DNA of 64,000 nucleotides from Saccharofermentans sp. Lineage in GTDB: Bacteria; Bacillota; Clostridia; Saccharofermentanales; Saccharofermentanaceae. The stretch is taken from positions 1 to 64,000 of the forward strand of contig JAKSRI010000008.1 of NCBI GenBank assembly GCA_024403695.1, given 5' to 3'. Every line of letters starts with the position of its first letter. Positions within the stretch are counted from its first letter, which is position 1. The notes below the pieces were generated by a model. The model ran no database searches. It saw only the letters and a program-made list of their open reading frames with translations, and was not told the DNA's origin. The translations under genes and the position numbers were made by a program. This document shows, in pieces, positions 16,140 to 24,771 of this stretch.

Positions 16140-18506
16140 TTACTTGTTAGCATCGTTGGATCTAATTTCTGTACGGCGAATCTTACCAGAGATTGTCTTA
16201 GGAAGCTCCTCAACGAACTCTACGATACGTGGGTACTTATATGGAGCTGTCTTTTCCTTAACGTAGTTCTGAATCTCCTTCTTGAGTTCCTCAGAAGCCT
16301 CAGCCTTACCAGGAACAAGAACGATAGTAGCCTTAACTACGATACCACGAACACCCTGTGGGTCTGGTGCACCAGTTACAGCACACTCGAGTACATATGG
16401 GAGCTCCATGATTACAGACTCGATCTCGAATGGTCCGATACGGTAACCAGAAGATTTGATAACGTCATCGATACGACCTACGTACCAGATGTAGCCATCC
16501 TCATCCATCCAAGCTGTATCACCTGTGTGATAGTAACCATCGTGCCATGCCTCAGCTGTCTTCTCCTCATTTCTGTAGTAGCAGGAGTAGAGACCAGTTG
16601 GAATATACTCAGAAGTCTTGATACAAATCTCGCCTGTCTCACCTGGCTTGCAGTCCTTATCGTCTGCATCGAGGATATGGATGTCATAAAGTGGGTTTGG
16701 CTTACCCATAGAACCCATACGAATCTTAGAACCAACGAGGTTAGCGATAGCGAGAGTTGTCTCTGTCTGACCGAATCCCTCCATGAGACGGATACCTGTA
16801 GCCTTAATCCACTGATTAAATACCTCAGGGTTAAGAGCCTCACCAGCTGTTGTAGCGTACTTGATAGAGGAGAGATCATATTTATTAAGATCTTCCTTTA
16901 CAAGGAAACGGAACATTGTTGGTGGAGCACAGAATGTTGTAATTCCGTACTTAGCGAACATAGGGAGAATCTCATCAGACTTGAACTTGTCGAAGTCGAA
17001 TGTGAAGATAGGAGCCTCACAGAGCCACTGACCATAAATCTTACCCCAGAGTGCTTTACCCCAACCTGTATCAGAGATTGTGAAGTGGAGACCATTAGGG
17101 TCTACATTGTGCCAGTGCTTAGCTGTTGTGATGTGGCCTAATGCGTACAAATGAGAGTGCAATGCCATCTTAGGATAGCCAGTTGTACCAGATGTGAAGA
17201 ACATTACCATTGGATCGTTACCACAGGAACAATCCTCTGGACGCTCGAATACATCGGAACACTCTTCGATTCCCTTATCGAAGTCGAGCCACTCACCGCG
17301 AGCACCATTAACCATCATGAACTTTGTAGGAGCATCCTCGCCGTTTGCTGCCATTGTTTTAGCAGCCTTCATTGCTTCCTCAGCTGTATCTCCGTCTGGT
17401 GTCATAACAACTGCGGATACACCAGCAGCCTTATAACGATAATCGAAATCATGCTCACGGAGGAGGCAAGTAGCAGGAATAGCAACAGCACCGAGCTTTT
17501 CAAGACCTACAATGGAGAACCAGAACTGATAGTGTCTCTTAAGGATGAGCATAACCTTATCGCCCTTCTTGATGCCGAGGCTCTTGAAGTAGTTAGCAGC
17601 CTGGTTTGTTCTCTTGCTCATTTCCTCAAAAGTAAATCTGTGGTCTGTAACGCCATCCTTGGCAACCCACATCATTGCTGTCTTATCTGGTGTCTTCTTA
17701 GCGATTTCATCAACTACATCAAAACCAAAGTTGAACTTATCACATGCTTCCTTATGGAAACCTACCTTTGTAAGCTTACCTGTGGAATCAAACTCATCCC
17801 AGAAGAAGTGCTTGTATACAGGGTCAACTACATTAGTAGCGAGATCTGTGTTTGTAACAGAATCTGTCTTGAGCTCTGTCTTAAGAGTCTCCTTACGTGT
17901 CTTGCCCTCTGTCCAAGCTTCTGGATTAAAGATGATGGAGTAGAACTCACAGTCCTCGCCACCAACAGCACACTCATAGTGTGGTGTCATACTATCAAAG
18001 AATACGGAATCACCCTCACGAAGGATTTCTGAGTTATCTCCGAGGAGAACCTTAAGAGTACCCTTTGTAATAATGAACATTTCCTGACCAGCGTGAGAAT
18101 GCATCTCATATGGTGGGTTAAGAGCGTCATCAGAGTAAGGGATTACTACGTGGAATGGCTCGAAGAACTTGTTTCTGAATCTAGAACCAAGACGTTCGAA
18201 CTTAAATCCGTCACGACGTGCAATGGAACGACCCTCACCCTTTCTTGTTACTGTGTACTCTGTAAGTGAAGCAGAAGAACCTTCCATAAGTTCCTGCATA
18301 TCAATCTCTGAGATAGCTGCTACCTTAGAGAGGAAGCTATAGTTGAAGTCCTTCTCGCCGTTCTCATAAGTAACGTACTCAGCTTCACCCATGCCAAGCT
18401 TCTCAGCCATTTCAGCTGTTGTGAGTTCCATGTCGAGACGAAGTCCCTTAACACGGTCTGCGATTTCCATGATCTTCTCGCTCATGTTTACATCTAATTC
18501 TGACAT
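16140..18506 (-). CDS. HTH - cupin - AMP-forming acyl-CoA synthetase fusion (medium-chain type)
   Basis: The 788-residue protein has three parts. Residues about 8-68 are an XRE-type helix-turn-helix (TTAEMAEKLGMGEAEYVTYE). Residues about 100-190 are a cupin (HSHAGQEMFIITKGTLKVLL, then DSVFFDSMTPHYE). Residues about 240-788 are an AMP-forming synthetase with TSGTTGYPKMALHSH, GFGQTET, YHTGDTAW, SSGYRIGPFEIE and the catalytic Lys775 in TISGK. The synthetase part resembles the ACSM/medium-chain group (butyrate, branched short acids) more than acetyl-CoA synthetase. The start at 18506 follows GGAG; an upstream extension would run into the leader RNA. The gene is preceded by an isoleucine-type T-box, so the acid it activates probably feeds isoleucine synthesis. 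Biased codons suggest good expression. Confidence 0.88.
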   Translation of the reverse strand: MSELDVNMSEKIMEIADRVKGLRLDMELTTAEMAEKLGMGEAEYVTYENGEKDFNYSFLSKVAAISEIDMQELMEGSSASLTEYTVTRKGEGRSIARRDGFKFERLGSRFRNKFFEPFHVVIPYSDDALNPPYEMHSHAGQEMFIITKGTLKVLLGDNSEILREGDSVFFDSMTPHYECAVGGEDCEFYSIIFNPEAWTEGKTRKETLKTELKTDSVTNTDLATNVVDPVYKHFFWDEFDSTGKLTKVGFHKEACDKFNFGFDVVDEIAKKTPDKTAMMWVAKDGVTDHRFTFEEMSKRTNQAANYFKSLGIKKGDKVMLILKRHYQFWFSIVGLEKLGAVAIPATCLLREHDFDYRYKAAGVSAVVMTPDGDTAEEAMKAAKTMAANGEDAPTKFMMVNGARGEWLDFDKGIEECSDVFERPEDCSCGNDPMVMFFTSGTTGYPKMALHSHLYALGHITTAKHWHNVDPNGLHFTISDTGWGKALWGKIYGQWLCEAPIFTFDFDKFKSDEILPMFAKYGITTFCAPPTMFRFLVKEDLNKYDLSSIKYATTAGEALNPEVFNQWIKATGIRLMEGFGQTETTLAIANLVGSKIRMGSMGKPNPLYDIHILDADDKDCKPGETGEICIKTSEYIPTGLYSCYYRNEEKTAEAWHDGYYHTGDTAWMDEDGYIWYVGRIDDVIKSSGYRIGPFEIESVIMELPYVLECAVTGAPDPQGVRGIVVKATIVLVPGKAEASEELKKEIQNYVKEKTAPYKYPRIVEFVEELPKTISGKIRRTEIRSNDANK

Positions 18507-18598
18507 TTTTGTACTCCTTTGTGTTAATTCTCTTTGCCCATAGGTGTCAGCCTTGTGGCGGTTGATTCTGCCTGCCAGGTAAATGGAATTAGGGCAAT

Positions 18599-18893
18599 AA
18601 AAAAGCCCCAAGCCTTCTTTCCTTCGAAGCAACTTGAGACGAATAAAATCCGCGGTACCACTCAACTTGTGTTAAAAAACACCACCTTATGGGTTCTGAC
18701 AAACCCCTTGCCTTAACGCGGCTGCCTTCGGGAACAGTCTACTAAGGTTATCCTCTGGATGAGGGACCCGTTCGGTGATCCTGCTCGGAAGTGATAAGTC
18801 TATGAGTAATAACATGGTATCGGTTCTCAGCTAACCCGATTCTCTGTAGCCAGTAAATACTCGACCGTCTTCGTCATAGCATTTCGTGTCTAT
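18599..18893 (-). ncRNA. T-box riboswitch, isoleucine-type, upstream of the acyl-CoA synthetase fusion
   Basis: Read on the minus strand, stem I starts with GCTATGACGAAGACGG (near 18880), followed by ACAGAGAATCGGG and GCTGAGAACCGAT. The specifier loop has TTATCA before the stem strand CTTCCGAGC, so the specifier is ATC (18793-18795), isoleucine. The T-box GTGGTACCGCGG is at 18650-18661; its UGGU pairs with ACCA, which fits tRNA-Ile with discriminator A. The antiterminator pairs TTGAG with CTCAA; the same CTCAAG pairs with CTTGGG in the terminator, which ends in a T run (18599-18604). Uncharged tRNA-Ile should therefore turn the gene on. Confidence 0.92.
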
Positions 18894-18903
18894 ATAAATA
18901 AAC

Positions 18904-18939
18904 ATTATAGAGAATAATCTGTGCAATCTCGTTTGTCAA
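18904..18939 (-). promoter_or_regulatory. Candidate promoter of the T-box leader
   Basis: On the minus strand TTGACA lies at 18939-18934. A -10 box TATTCT (18916-18911) is 17 bases away; a better TATAAT (18909-18904) is 24 bases away, too far for the same -35. Which one is used is open. Confidence 0.5.
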
Positions 18940-19074
18940 CACCTATATTTGCTAAGTTTTATTAATATTTTATTTACACGGAATAAAAGGAATGTACATT
19001 TGAGACTAATAAAATGTAACTATTAATATTAGGTCTGTTAGCAGACAAAATCTGTACGTAAGAGAGGGAGTATT

Positions 19075-20547
19075 ATGTACGAGAAATATTTAGTAACAGG
19101 TGCACTTTATCCGGTAGGTAACCTTGTGGTTAAGATGCTTTTGGAAGAGGGTAAAAAGGTAAAGGTTCTGGTACCACCTGAGGCAGATCTTTCCATTCTC
19201 GACGGATTAGATGTTGAGATTTCTGAGGGTCAGATATTCGAGAAGGATTCTATGAAGGATTTCTTTAAGGTTGACGATCCAAGACATTCAGCTGTTATTC
19301 ATACAGAAGAGATTGTAAGTATTTCCGCAGAGACGAATATTAATATGAGACGTATTAATGTTACTGGTACAAATAATGTAATTGATCAGTGCGTTAAGAC
19401 AAAGATCGGAAGAGTTGTTTGTCTCGGTTCTGCATATGCCATTAATCCTAAGTCAGCTCGTGAGAATTCTGTAATGAGTTTTGATAGAACAAAGGTTGAA
19501 GGTGATTATGCGAAGACAAAGGCAGAGGCTGCTTCTTATGTAATGGAGAAGGTTTCCCTTAACAAGCTTAATGCATCACTTCTCTTGCCAACATTTATTA
19601 TTGGTCCTGGTTTTGGTGATGACTATGACATGAACAGAATCCTTAAAAGTTATCTCGAGAAGGGTTTGTCTCCTGTTAAGGGTGGACATGCTTTCGTAGA
19701 CGTTCGTGATGTTGTCCTTGCATTACTTGGTATTACTGAGGATGGACAGGCTGGTGCAAGTTATGTTCTTAATGGCGAGCACAAGAAATCAGAGGATTTC
19801 TTTGCAGACGTTAGTAAGGCTAATGGTTCTAGTGATCCTGTTAAGACTATGCCAAAGTGGATGATGGGTAAGACACTTGGAAAGTTTGTTGACACTTACT
19901 ACAGAATTTCCAAGAAGGAGAACCCAAAGGAAGTATATGCCTTGTTCATGAATGCTCCTGATCACAACTATGACACTACAGCTGATAAGATGTTGCCATC
20001 CGGTGAACTTAGAAGCGTATTTGATTCTATCAATGATGTAATTCACAAGGTTGAGGTTGATGTTTCTGAACTCGTACCAAAGGCTGAGCCTGCTGAGGAA
20101 GAGGCAGAGACCGAAGCTGATGAGACAGCTGAAGTTGTTGAAGCAGTAGAAGAGAAGGCTGAGCCAGAAGAGAAGGAAGAAAAGGACGATAGACTCCTTC
20201 CTAAACTCAATATTCCAAGTGTTCTTGGTACACTTAATGCCATGTCACAGAAGAAGGAAGAAGAGAAGGTAGAGGAGAAAGCTAAAGCTGAAGAAGCTCC
20301 AGCAGAGGCTGAACCTGAGGTTGAGGCTGAACCTGAGGTTGAGGCTGAGCCTGAGGAAGAAGCAGAACCAGAGACAGAGGAAACAGTAGAAGCTGATGAA
20401 CCTGCAGAGGAAGTGGCTGAGGCAGAAGAAGCAGAAGAGGTTGCTACAGAGGCACCTGCTGAGGATGCAGTTGTTCCAATCTGGGAGAGAATGAAGAGCG
20501 ATGCTCCACTCGATGATTTGGACGACCTTGATGATCTCAATTCATAA
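19075..20547 (+). CDS. Epimerase-like extended SDR with a long acidic tail
   Basis: The 490-residue protein has an N-terminal Rossmann domain of the NAD(P)-dependent nucleoside-diphosphate-sugar epimerase type: TGALYPVG replaces TGxxGxxG, and the catalytic pair is Y145/K149 in YAKTK. From about residue 325 to the end it is a low-complexity Glu/Ala/Pro region (repeats of VEAEPE), interrupted by RLLPKLNIPSVLGTLN (about 375-392) and ending PIWERMKSDAPL plus Asp-Leu repeats. A charged tail on an SDR is unusual and may bind a partner. The start follows GAGAGGGAG. The substrate is unknown. A single gene between a T-box leader and a strong terminator. Confidence 0.8.
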   Translation: MYEKYLVTGALYPVGNLVVKMLLEEGKKVKVLVPPEADLSILDGLDVEISEGQIFEKDSMKDFFKVDDPRHSAVIHTEEIVSISAETNINMRRINVTGTNNVIDQCVKTKIGRVVCLGSAYAINPKSARENSVMSFDRTKVEGDYAKTKAEAASYVMEKVSLNKLNASLLLPTFIIGPGFGDDYDMNRILKSYLEKGLSPVKGGHAFVDVRDVVLALLGITEDGQAGASYVLNGEHKKSEDFFADVSKANGSSDPVKTMPKWMMGKTLGKFVDTYYRISKKENPKEVYALFMNAPDHNYDTTADKMLPSGELRSVFDSINDVIHKVEVDVSELVPKAEPAEEEAETEADETAEVVEAVEEKAEPEEKEEKDDRLLPKLNIPSVLGTLNAMSQKKEEEKVEEKAKAEEAPAEAEPEVEAEPEVEAEPEEEAEPETEETVEADEPAEEVAEAEEAEEVATEAPAEDAVVPIWERMKSDAPLDDLDDLDDLNS

Positions 20548-20573
20548 TTGATTGATTAATTTAGTAACATTTG

Positions 20574-20603
20574 GACCGTCTCCATTTCGGAGGCGGTCTT
20601 TTT
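20574..20603 (+). terminator. Intrinsic terminator after the epimerase-like gene
   Basis: GACCGTCTCC (20574-20583), loop ATTTC, GGAGGCGGTC (20589-20598) with one G-U pair, then TTTTTG. Confidence 0.92.
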
Positions 20604-20656
20604 GTTTTTGGCAGAGTTTGGACATCACACCGACATTTTTGTGTTATTATGCTCAC

Positions 20657-21247
20657 ATGAAAAAGATAGTTTTAGCTAGTGCGTCACCTAGACGCAAGGA
20701 ATTAATGTCGCTTATCACATCAGATTATGTTGTGATTACTGCCGATGTGGATGAGCGTGCAATTGAGGATGGCCTTAAGGGGGAGCACCCGCTTGTAGTG
20801 GCCAAGGAGTTAGCACGCGCGAAAGCAAAGGCCGTGTACGAGACTTTGGGTAGTCAGCGTCAGGCAGAGGTGGCTGTAATTGGTGCAGATACGTCTGTAA
20901 TTATTGACGATAAAATTCTGGGCAAACCATCATCCAAGGACGATGCCCGTGAGATGCTGACATCCCTTTCGGGCCGCACACATAGTGTTGTTACAGGAGT
21001 GGCGGTAATTACATCTGAGGGTGAAAATGTTTTTGCAGAGGAAAGCATAGTTGAGTTCTCACCTCTTGATGATTACCAGAAGAATCTAATCGAGAAATAT
21101 ATCAATACAAATGAGCCTTATGACAAAGCGGGTGCATACGGAATTCAGGAGGGTGGAGCCCTTCTAGTCAAGTCGGTATCTGGTGATTATTTTAATGTCG
21201 TTGGATTACCTGTAATGAGGCTTAGCAGGGAACTCAGTTGTCTATAA
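20657..21247 (+). CDS. maf: Maf nucleotide pyrophosphatase
   Basis: The 196-residue protein begins KKIVLASASPRRKELM, the Maf/HAM1-like signature, and continues with GADTSVIIDDKILGKP and SGRTHSVVTGV, all typical. Maf proteins hydrolyse non-canonical or methylated nucleoside triphosphates and can affect division. The ATG at 20657 is chosen because the fold starts there; no clear ribosome site is seen, so the message may be leaderless or the site weak. Its last 14 bases overlap the end of the convergent GGDEF/EAL gene. Confidence 0.92.
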   Translation: MKKIVLASASPRRKELMSLITSDYVVITADVDERAIEDGLKGEHPLVVAKELARAKAKAVYETLGSQRQAEVAVIGADTSVIIDDKILGKPSSKDDAREMLTSLSGRTHSVVTGVAVITSEGENVFAEESIVEFSPLDDYQKNLIEKYINTNEPYDKAGAYGIQEGGALLVKSVSGDYFNVVGLPVMRLSRELSCL

Positions 21248-23081
21248 AGAATCTGCATGCATATTCCAGTGCATCTCTGGCATTAAGAGGCATGCACAAA
21301 TGCTTTCCCTGGAAGTAAGCACATCCGAAGTCAACAAGTGTGTTGAACTGCTCTGATGAGCCAACACCTGTAGCTGCAACTGCGATATCAATATCATTAA
21401 GAAGTTCAATAATTGACTTGGTTAGGATGTGTTGTGCGCTTCCTTCTGACATATCCTCAGTAAAGTGACCATCGAGCTTAACCAGTGAGATAGGAAGCAA
21501 TGGAATGTTATTGAGGGAAGAATATCCGCGTCCGAAGTTATCAAGTGCCATCTTAAGACCCATGGAATCGAATTTCTCGAGAACAGGTCTAATGTTGTGA
21601 GTAACAGAAGTGAGACCTTCCTCAGGGATATCTATGATAATGTTTTTGATGTTGCATCCAGATTCTTCAATTGCAGCAGATAAGTCCTGAACAATAGAAG
21701 CACTTCTAATCTGAGTGATAGAGAGGTTAATTGTCATAGTGAGATTAGGCTCAATGGCATTAATTTCTACAAGTTTTTTAAGTGCGCTACGCATCGAGAT
21801 ACGACCAATCTCATAGATATCGCCAGTTTTCTCAGCGTAATACAAGAAAGCTCTTGTGTTAACTACGCCATATGTAGGGCTGTTCCATCTAGCAAATGCC
21901 TCAAAACCTGTTAATTTTTTCTTGTTATCAAAACGTGGCTGATACACCATGTAAATCTCGTCATTAGCTATAGCATCGCTAAAAATCTTTTTTAATTCCT
22001 TAATTGACAAATCCTTAAAATCTGACAGAGATGCCTTACGAAGATGCTCTGGAAGGATCTCGTGGTCAGGTGTGAACTTAACATATGCAGGATTACGCAT
22101 GCGTGACTCAGCCAGGTGAACTAATTCGCCAGGGAATCTGCCATCTCTAGGATACTGAACTATTCCACAAAGGAAGTTGGAGTGCGGATAGTCGGCAATA
22201 GCATTTTTAATTACATCAACATAGTTATTAGCTTCGTCATCATTGCTGAATCTTGCAGTAATAACTGCAAACTCATTACGTGATACTCGGCCTACAAGAT
22301 CACTTGGATGTGTTGCCTCTCTTAATTTATGAGCCATAGCCTGAATAGAGAGGTCTACGATTCTGTGACCCAACTTGTGAGAGAAACGAACCTGATCAGT
22401 AACTGTTACATAGTAAACGTAAATAGGGTTATGTTCACTAAGGAACTTATCAGAATTCTGGTCTTCTTTAATGGACTTATCGATAAGGTGATCGAGATGG
22501 TCAATAATCATGTCTCTATTAGGCAGAGTTGTCATAGTATCGATTGGTTTGGATACAGACATCTCGTAAACCTCAGCGACATTCTGCTGATCCTTGACGT
22601 TGTCGTGACGGATAATAAGGCTTGTTCTCTGAACTGTATCTTCGATAAGCGCGTGAGTCTCGCTGTTAATTCGTCTGTTTTGCTCGCGCTCGAGTCTCTG
22701 ACGAAGCGCGTCCATGTTGTTTGCAATACGTCTGAAGAAGAGTTGGAACATAAGAATGATTGCCAGGGACATTAGGGCGATGGTAATCATATATAGTCTT
22801 GTAGTTTGCTCGGATAGTATATAGCGATAAACGTAAATAATAATTTGAACGATAGTGAGGAAAAGTGAGATAACAAATCCTGGTGTTCCCAAAGCCAAAT
22901 TAAAAACAATTGAAATAACAACAAGGAATATAGAAATAAAAATTTGCAGGGAACCCTGATAAATAATGCTCTGCGCAGCAAGACCACTGACAAAAAGCAA
23001 TGTCAGCAGGACTGTTGAGGCAATGAAGCTATTACGCTTCTTGAAAAACAAATTTATCTCATCATAATTCATAAGACTCAT
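21234..23081 (-). CDS. Membrane protein with degenerate GGDEF and degenerate EAL domains
   Basis: The 615-residue protein has about four membrane helices (20-118), a coiled region, a GGDEF-like domain (about 180-340) and an EAL domain (about 360-610). The diguanylate cyclase signature is SRNEF (267-271), so synthesis of c-di-GMP is unlikely. In the EAL part, EAL reads EAF (394-396), the paired metal aspartates DD read D514-N515, and the EGVE loop reads TGVG (571-574). Loss of these acids makes phosphodiesterase activity unlikely; c-di-GMP or partner binding is more plausible. It overlaps maf by 14 bases. No strong ribosome site is seen at the ATG at 23081; an in-frame ATG at 23072 is an alternative. 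Confidence 0.88.
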   Translation of the reverse strand: MSLMNYDEINLFFKKRNSFIASTVLLTLLFVSGLAAQSIIYQGSLQIFISIFLVVISIVFNLALGTPGFVISLFLTIVQIIIYVYRYILSEQTTRLYMITIALMSLAIILMFQLFFRRIANNMDALRQRLEREQNRRINSETHALIEDTVQRTSLIIRHDNVKDQQNVAEVYEMSVSKPIDTMTTLPNRDMIIDHLDHLIDKSIKEDQNSDKFLSEHNPIYVYYVTVTDQVRFSHKLGHRIVDLSIQAMAHKLREATHPSDLVGRVSRNEFAVITARFSNDDEANNYVDVIKNAIADYPHSNFLCGIVQYPRDGRFPGELVHLAESRMRNPAYVKFTPDHEILPEHLRKASLSDFKDLSIKELKKIFSDAIANDEIYMVYQPRFDNKKKLTGFEAFARWNSPTYGVVNTRAFLYYAEKTGDIYEIGRISMRSALKKLVEINAIEPNLTMTINLSITQIRSASIVQDLSAAIEESGCNIKNIIIDIPEEGLTSVTHNIRPVLEKFDSMGLKMALDNFGRGYSSLNNIPLLPISLVKLDGHFTEDMSEGSAQHILTKSIIELLNDIDIAVAATGVGSSEQFNTLVDFGCAYFQGKHLCMPLNARDALEYACRFFIDN

Positions 23082-23143
23082 TATCTAATACAAATATGAC
23101 AAACGCGTGAAGAAAAAGTAATTTTTTATTTATAAGTCGAGCG

Positions 23144-23821
23144 CTAGTTGTTCCAAACTCTAATGCTGTAATCGCAGTTATTGGCCATGATTTCCCAATT
23201 CTCTTCAGTACCAACACCAACGATATCAAACACCGCGCAGACTTTAAAATTACCGGTCTGTGCCCCGATGACAGCGAGAGGAACATCCTCATAAACCAGT
23301 GTTTTTTCTGGATCGGAACTAATGGCTGCAGCTGTTTTTAAATAAATGTCAGGCTGTCTTTTGTCAGGGCAACCCTTTATGTCATCAAGCGTGAGAATGG
23401 CGCGAAACAAATCATAAACTCCACATCTTTTAAGAACGGCCTCAGTGTTAGGCCTTGTGAGGGCTGTGGCACAACCGATTTTAAAACCTGCCTTGTGTGC
23501 GGCCATGAGATATTCATAGGCACCTGGTTTAAGCTCCACAGTTTCTTTGTAACCGCGACCAACAAAGTCATTCCATTCCTTCATGATGGATTCAGGAGAA
23601 TCTGGAAGATTGAATCTGTTCTTGGTGTAAAGTGCCGCGTCATCTATGGATACACTTTTAACATAGTCTGTGTAATCTGGTGTAACCTCAAAACCTCTTT
23701 TGGACAAAAAGGCTATGTCTGCCTGTGCCCAGAGATTCATAGAATCCAGCAGGGTTCCATCCAGGTCAAAAATCAGCCCATCGAATTTATTTTTCAGTTC
23801 GTCTAGATATGGATAACTCAT
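23144..23821 (-). CDS. HAD-family phosphatase (beta-phosphoglucomutase-like)
   Basis: The 225-residue protein has HAD motif I FDLDGTLLDS, a helical cap, motif II in CATALTRPN, a lysine in GCPDKRQPDIY and motif IV VYEDVPLAV (Asp). The cap and order match the subfamily of phosphoglycolate phosphatase and beta-phosphoglucomutase. A sugar phosphate is the likely substrate but is not determined. The start at 23821 is the first Met at which the fold begins (SYPYLDELKNKFDGLIFD). It is divergent from the esterase gene at 23920. Confidence 0.85.
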   Translation of the reverse strand: MSYPYLDELKNKFDGLIFDLDGTLLDSMNLWAQADIAFLSKRGFEVTPDYTDYVKSVSIDDAALYTKNRFNLPDSPESIMKEWNDFVGRGYKETVELKPGAYEYLMAAHKAGFKIGCATALTRPNTEAVLKRCGVYDLFRAILTLDDIKGCPDKRQPDIYLKTAAAISSDPEKTLVYEDVPLAVIGAQTGNFKVCAVFDIVGVGTEENWEIMANNCDYSIRVWNN

Positions 23822-23864
23822 AATGGATTTATTATAACCCAAATGTAAAATAACTAAATTGATT

Positions 23865-23893
23865 TTGGCTGTTCTGGTACATATAGTTATATA
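23865..23893 (+). promoter_or_regulatory. Promoter of the esterase - LtaS-like operon
   Basis: TTGGCT (23865-23870) and TATATA (23888-23893) are 17 bases apart, 27 bases before the ATG at 23920. Confidence 0.5.
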
Positions 23894-23919
23894 TAGTTTA
23901 AGTGACGAGAGGGCATACC

Positions 23920-24771
23920 ATGGACTTATTTGCGAGACAGCGAGAAACATTTATTAAAAATTGTATAGAATTTGATACACCACGTTTGCAGAGTGAAGAA
24001 TATCCATCTGAGGTAAAGGTGGATAGTGATATTAAGTATGGTAAGCATGTTCTTGATGTTTACTGGCCACAGAATGATAAAGCTAAGCCTGATAGTAAGG
24101 ACGCTTTCTTTTTGATTCATGGTGGTGCTTTCGTATATGGTTCTAAGGAACTCGACAAGAGATTTGGTATGTATCTTGCCTTGGAGTCAGGACTTCCTGT
24201 TGTTAATGTAAATTACACTCTCATGCCAGAGGGTGATCTCAAGACAATTCTTGATGAGCTTTTCCAGGCTGTGGATTATGTTGCAGACAATTATGGCTTC
24301 AACAGACTTCACTATACAGGCGATTCTGCTGGCGGATATCTCGCCTTCATTATGAGCTGTCTCACAATGGATAAGAGTGCCAGAGAAGAGGCAGGTCTGC
24401 CTGGTGATATTAAGGTTACAGTGGGTTCTGTTAACCCTGTATGCGGATGTTATAAGAATAGAAAGTTCGGATTCCCTGGATGGTATTTTGAGAAGGATAA
24501 TAAGCTTCCAAAGTTCTGCTATAACCTGTTTGATCTTGTTAAGAGAACAGGTTCTCCAAACGCGGCTATCGTTACAGGTGATAAGGATTTCCTTCGTAAG
24601 GAAAATCAGAAGCTTAAAAACCTCTATGATGAGATGGGCATTAAAGCAGAATTTATTGATGCTGTTTCTAATGATGACGAGCAGGCATTCCATGTTTTCC
24701 CTATTGCTCAGCCAACTAAACCACAGGCCTTTGAGGCAGTAAGGATGTTTGCTAGAAATGCCATCGGTTAA
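23920..24771 (+). CDS. Alpha/beta-hydrolase, hormone-sensitive lipase-like esterase
   Basis: The 283-residue protein has the HSL/BD-FAE signature: oxyanion motif HGGAF, nucleophile motif GDSAGG, an Asp in VTGDKDFLR and a His in EQAFHVFP, a complete triad. It is a cytoplasmic carboxylesterase of unknown substrate. The ATG at 23920 follows GAGAGGG by 6 bases and is preferred to an upstream GTG. Its end overlaps the start of the LtaS-like gene by 14 bases, so the two are translationally coupled. Confidence 0.85.
   Translation: MDLFARQRETFIKNCIEFDTPRLQSEEYPSEVKVDSDIKYGKHVLDVYWPQNDKAKPDSKDAFFLIHGGAFVYGSKELDKRFGMYLALESGLPVVNVNYTLMPEGDLKTILDELFQAVDYVADNYGFNRLHYTGDSAGGYLAFIMSCLTMDKSAREEAGLPGDIKVTVGSVNPVCGCYKNRKFGFPGWYFEKDNKLPKFCYNLFDLVKRTGSPNAAIVTGDKDFLRKENQKLKNLYDEMGIKAEFIDAVSNDDEQAFHVFPIAQPTKPQAFEAVRMFARNAIG

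Noticed and set aside
20300-20360. Tandem 18-base repeat (gaggctgaacctgaggtt type)
   Set aside because: It is inside a coding region and gives the VEAEPE repeats of the acidic tail.
20043-20540. Serine-rich minus-strand frame
   Set aside because: It is the complement of the Glu-rich tail of the epimerase-like protein; Glu codons read backwards as Ser.
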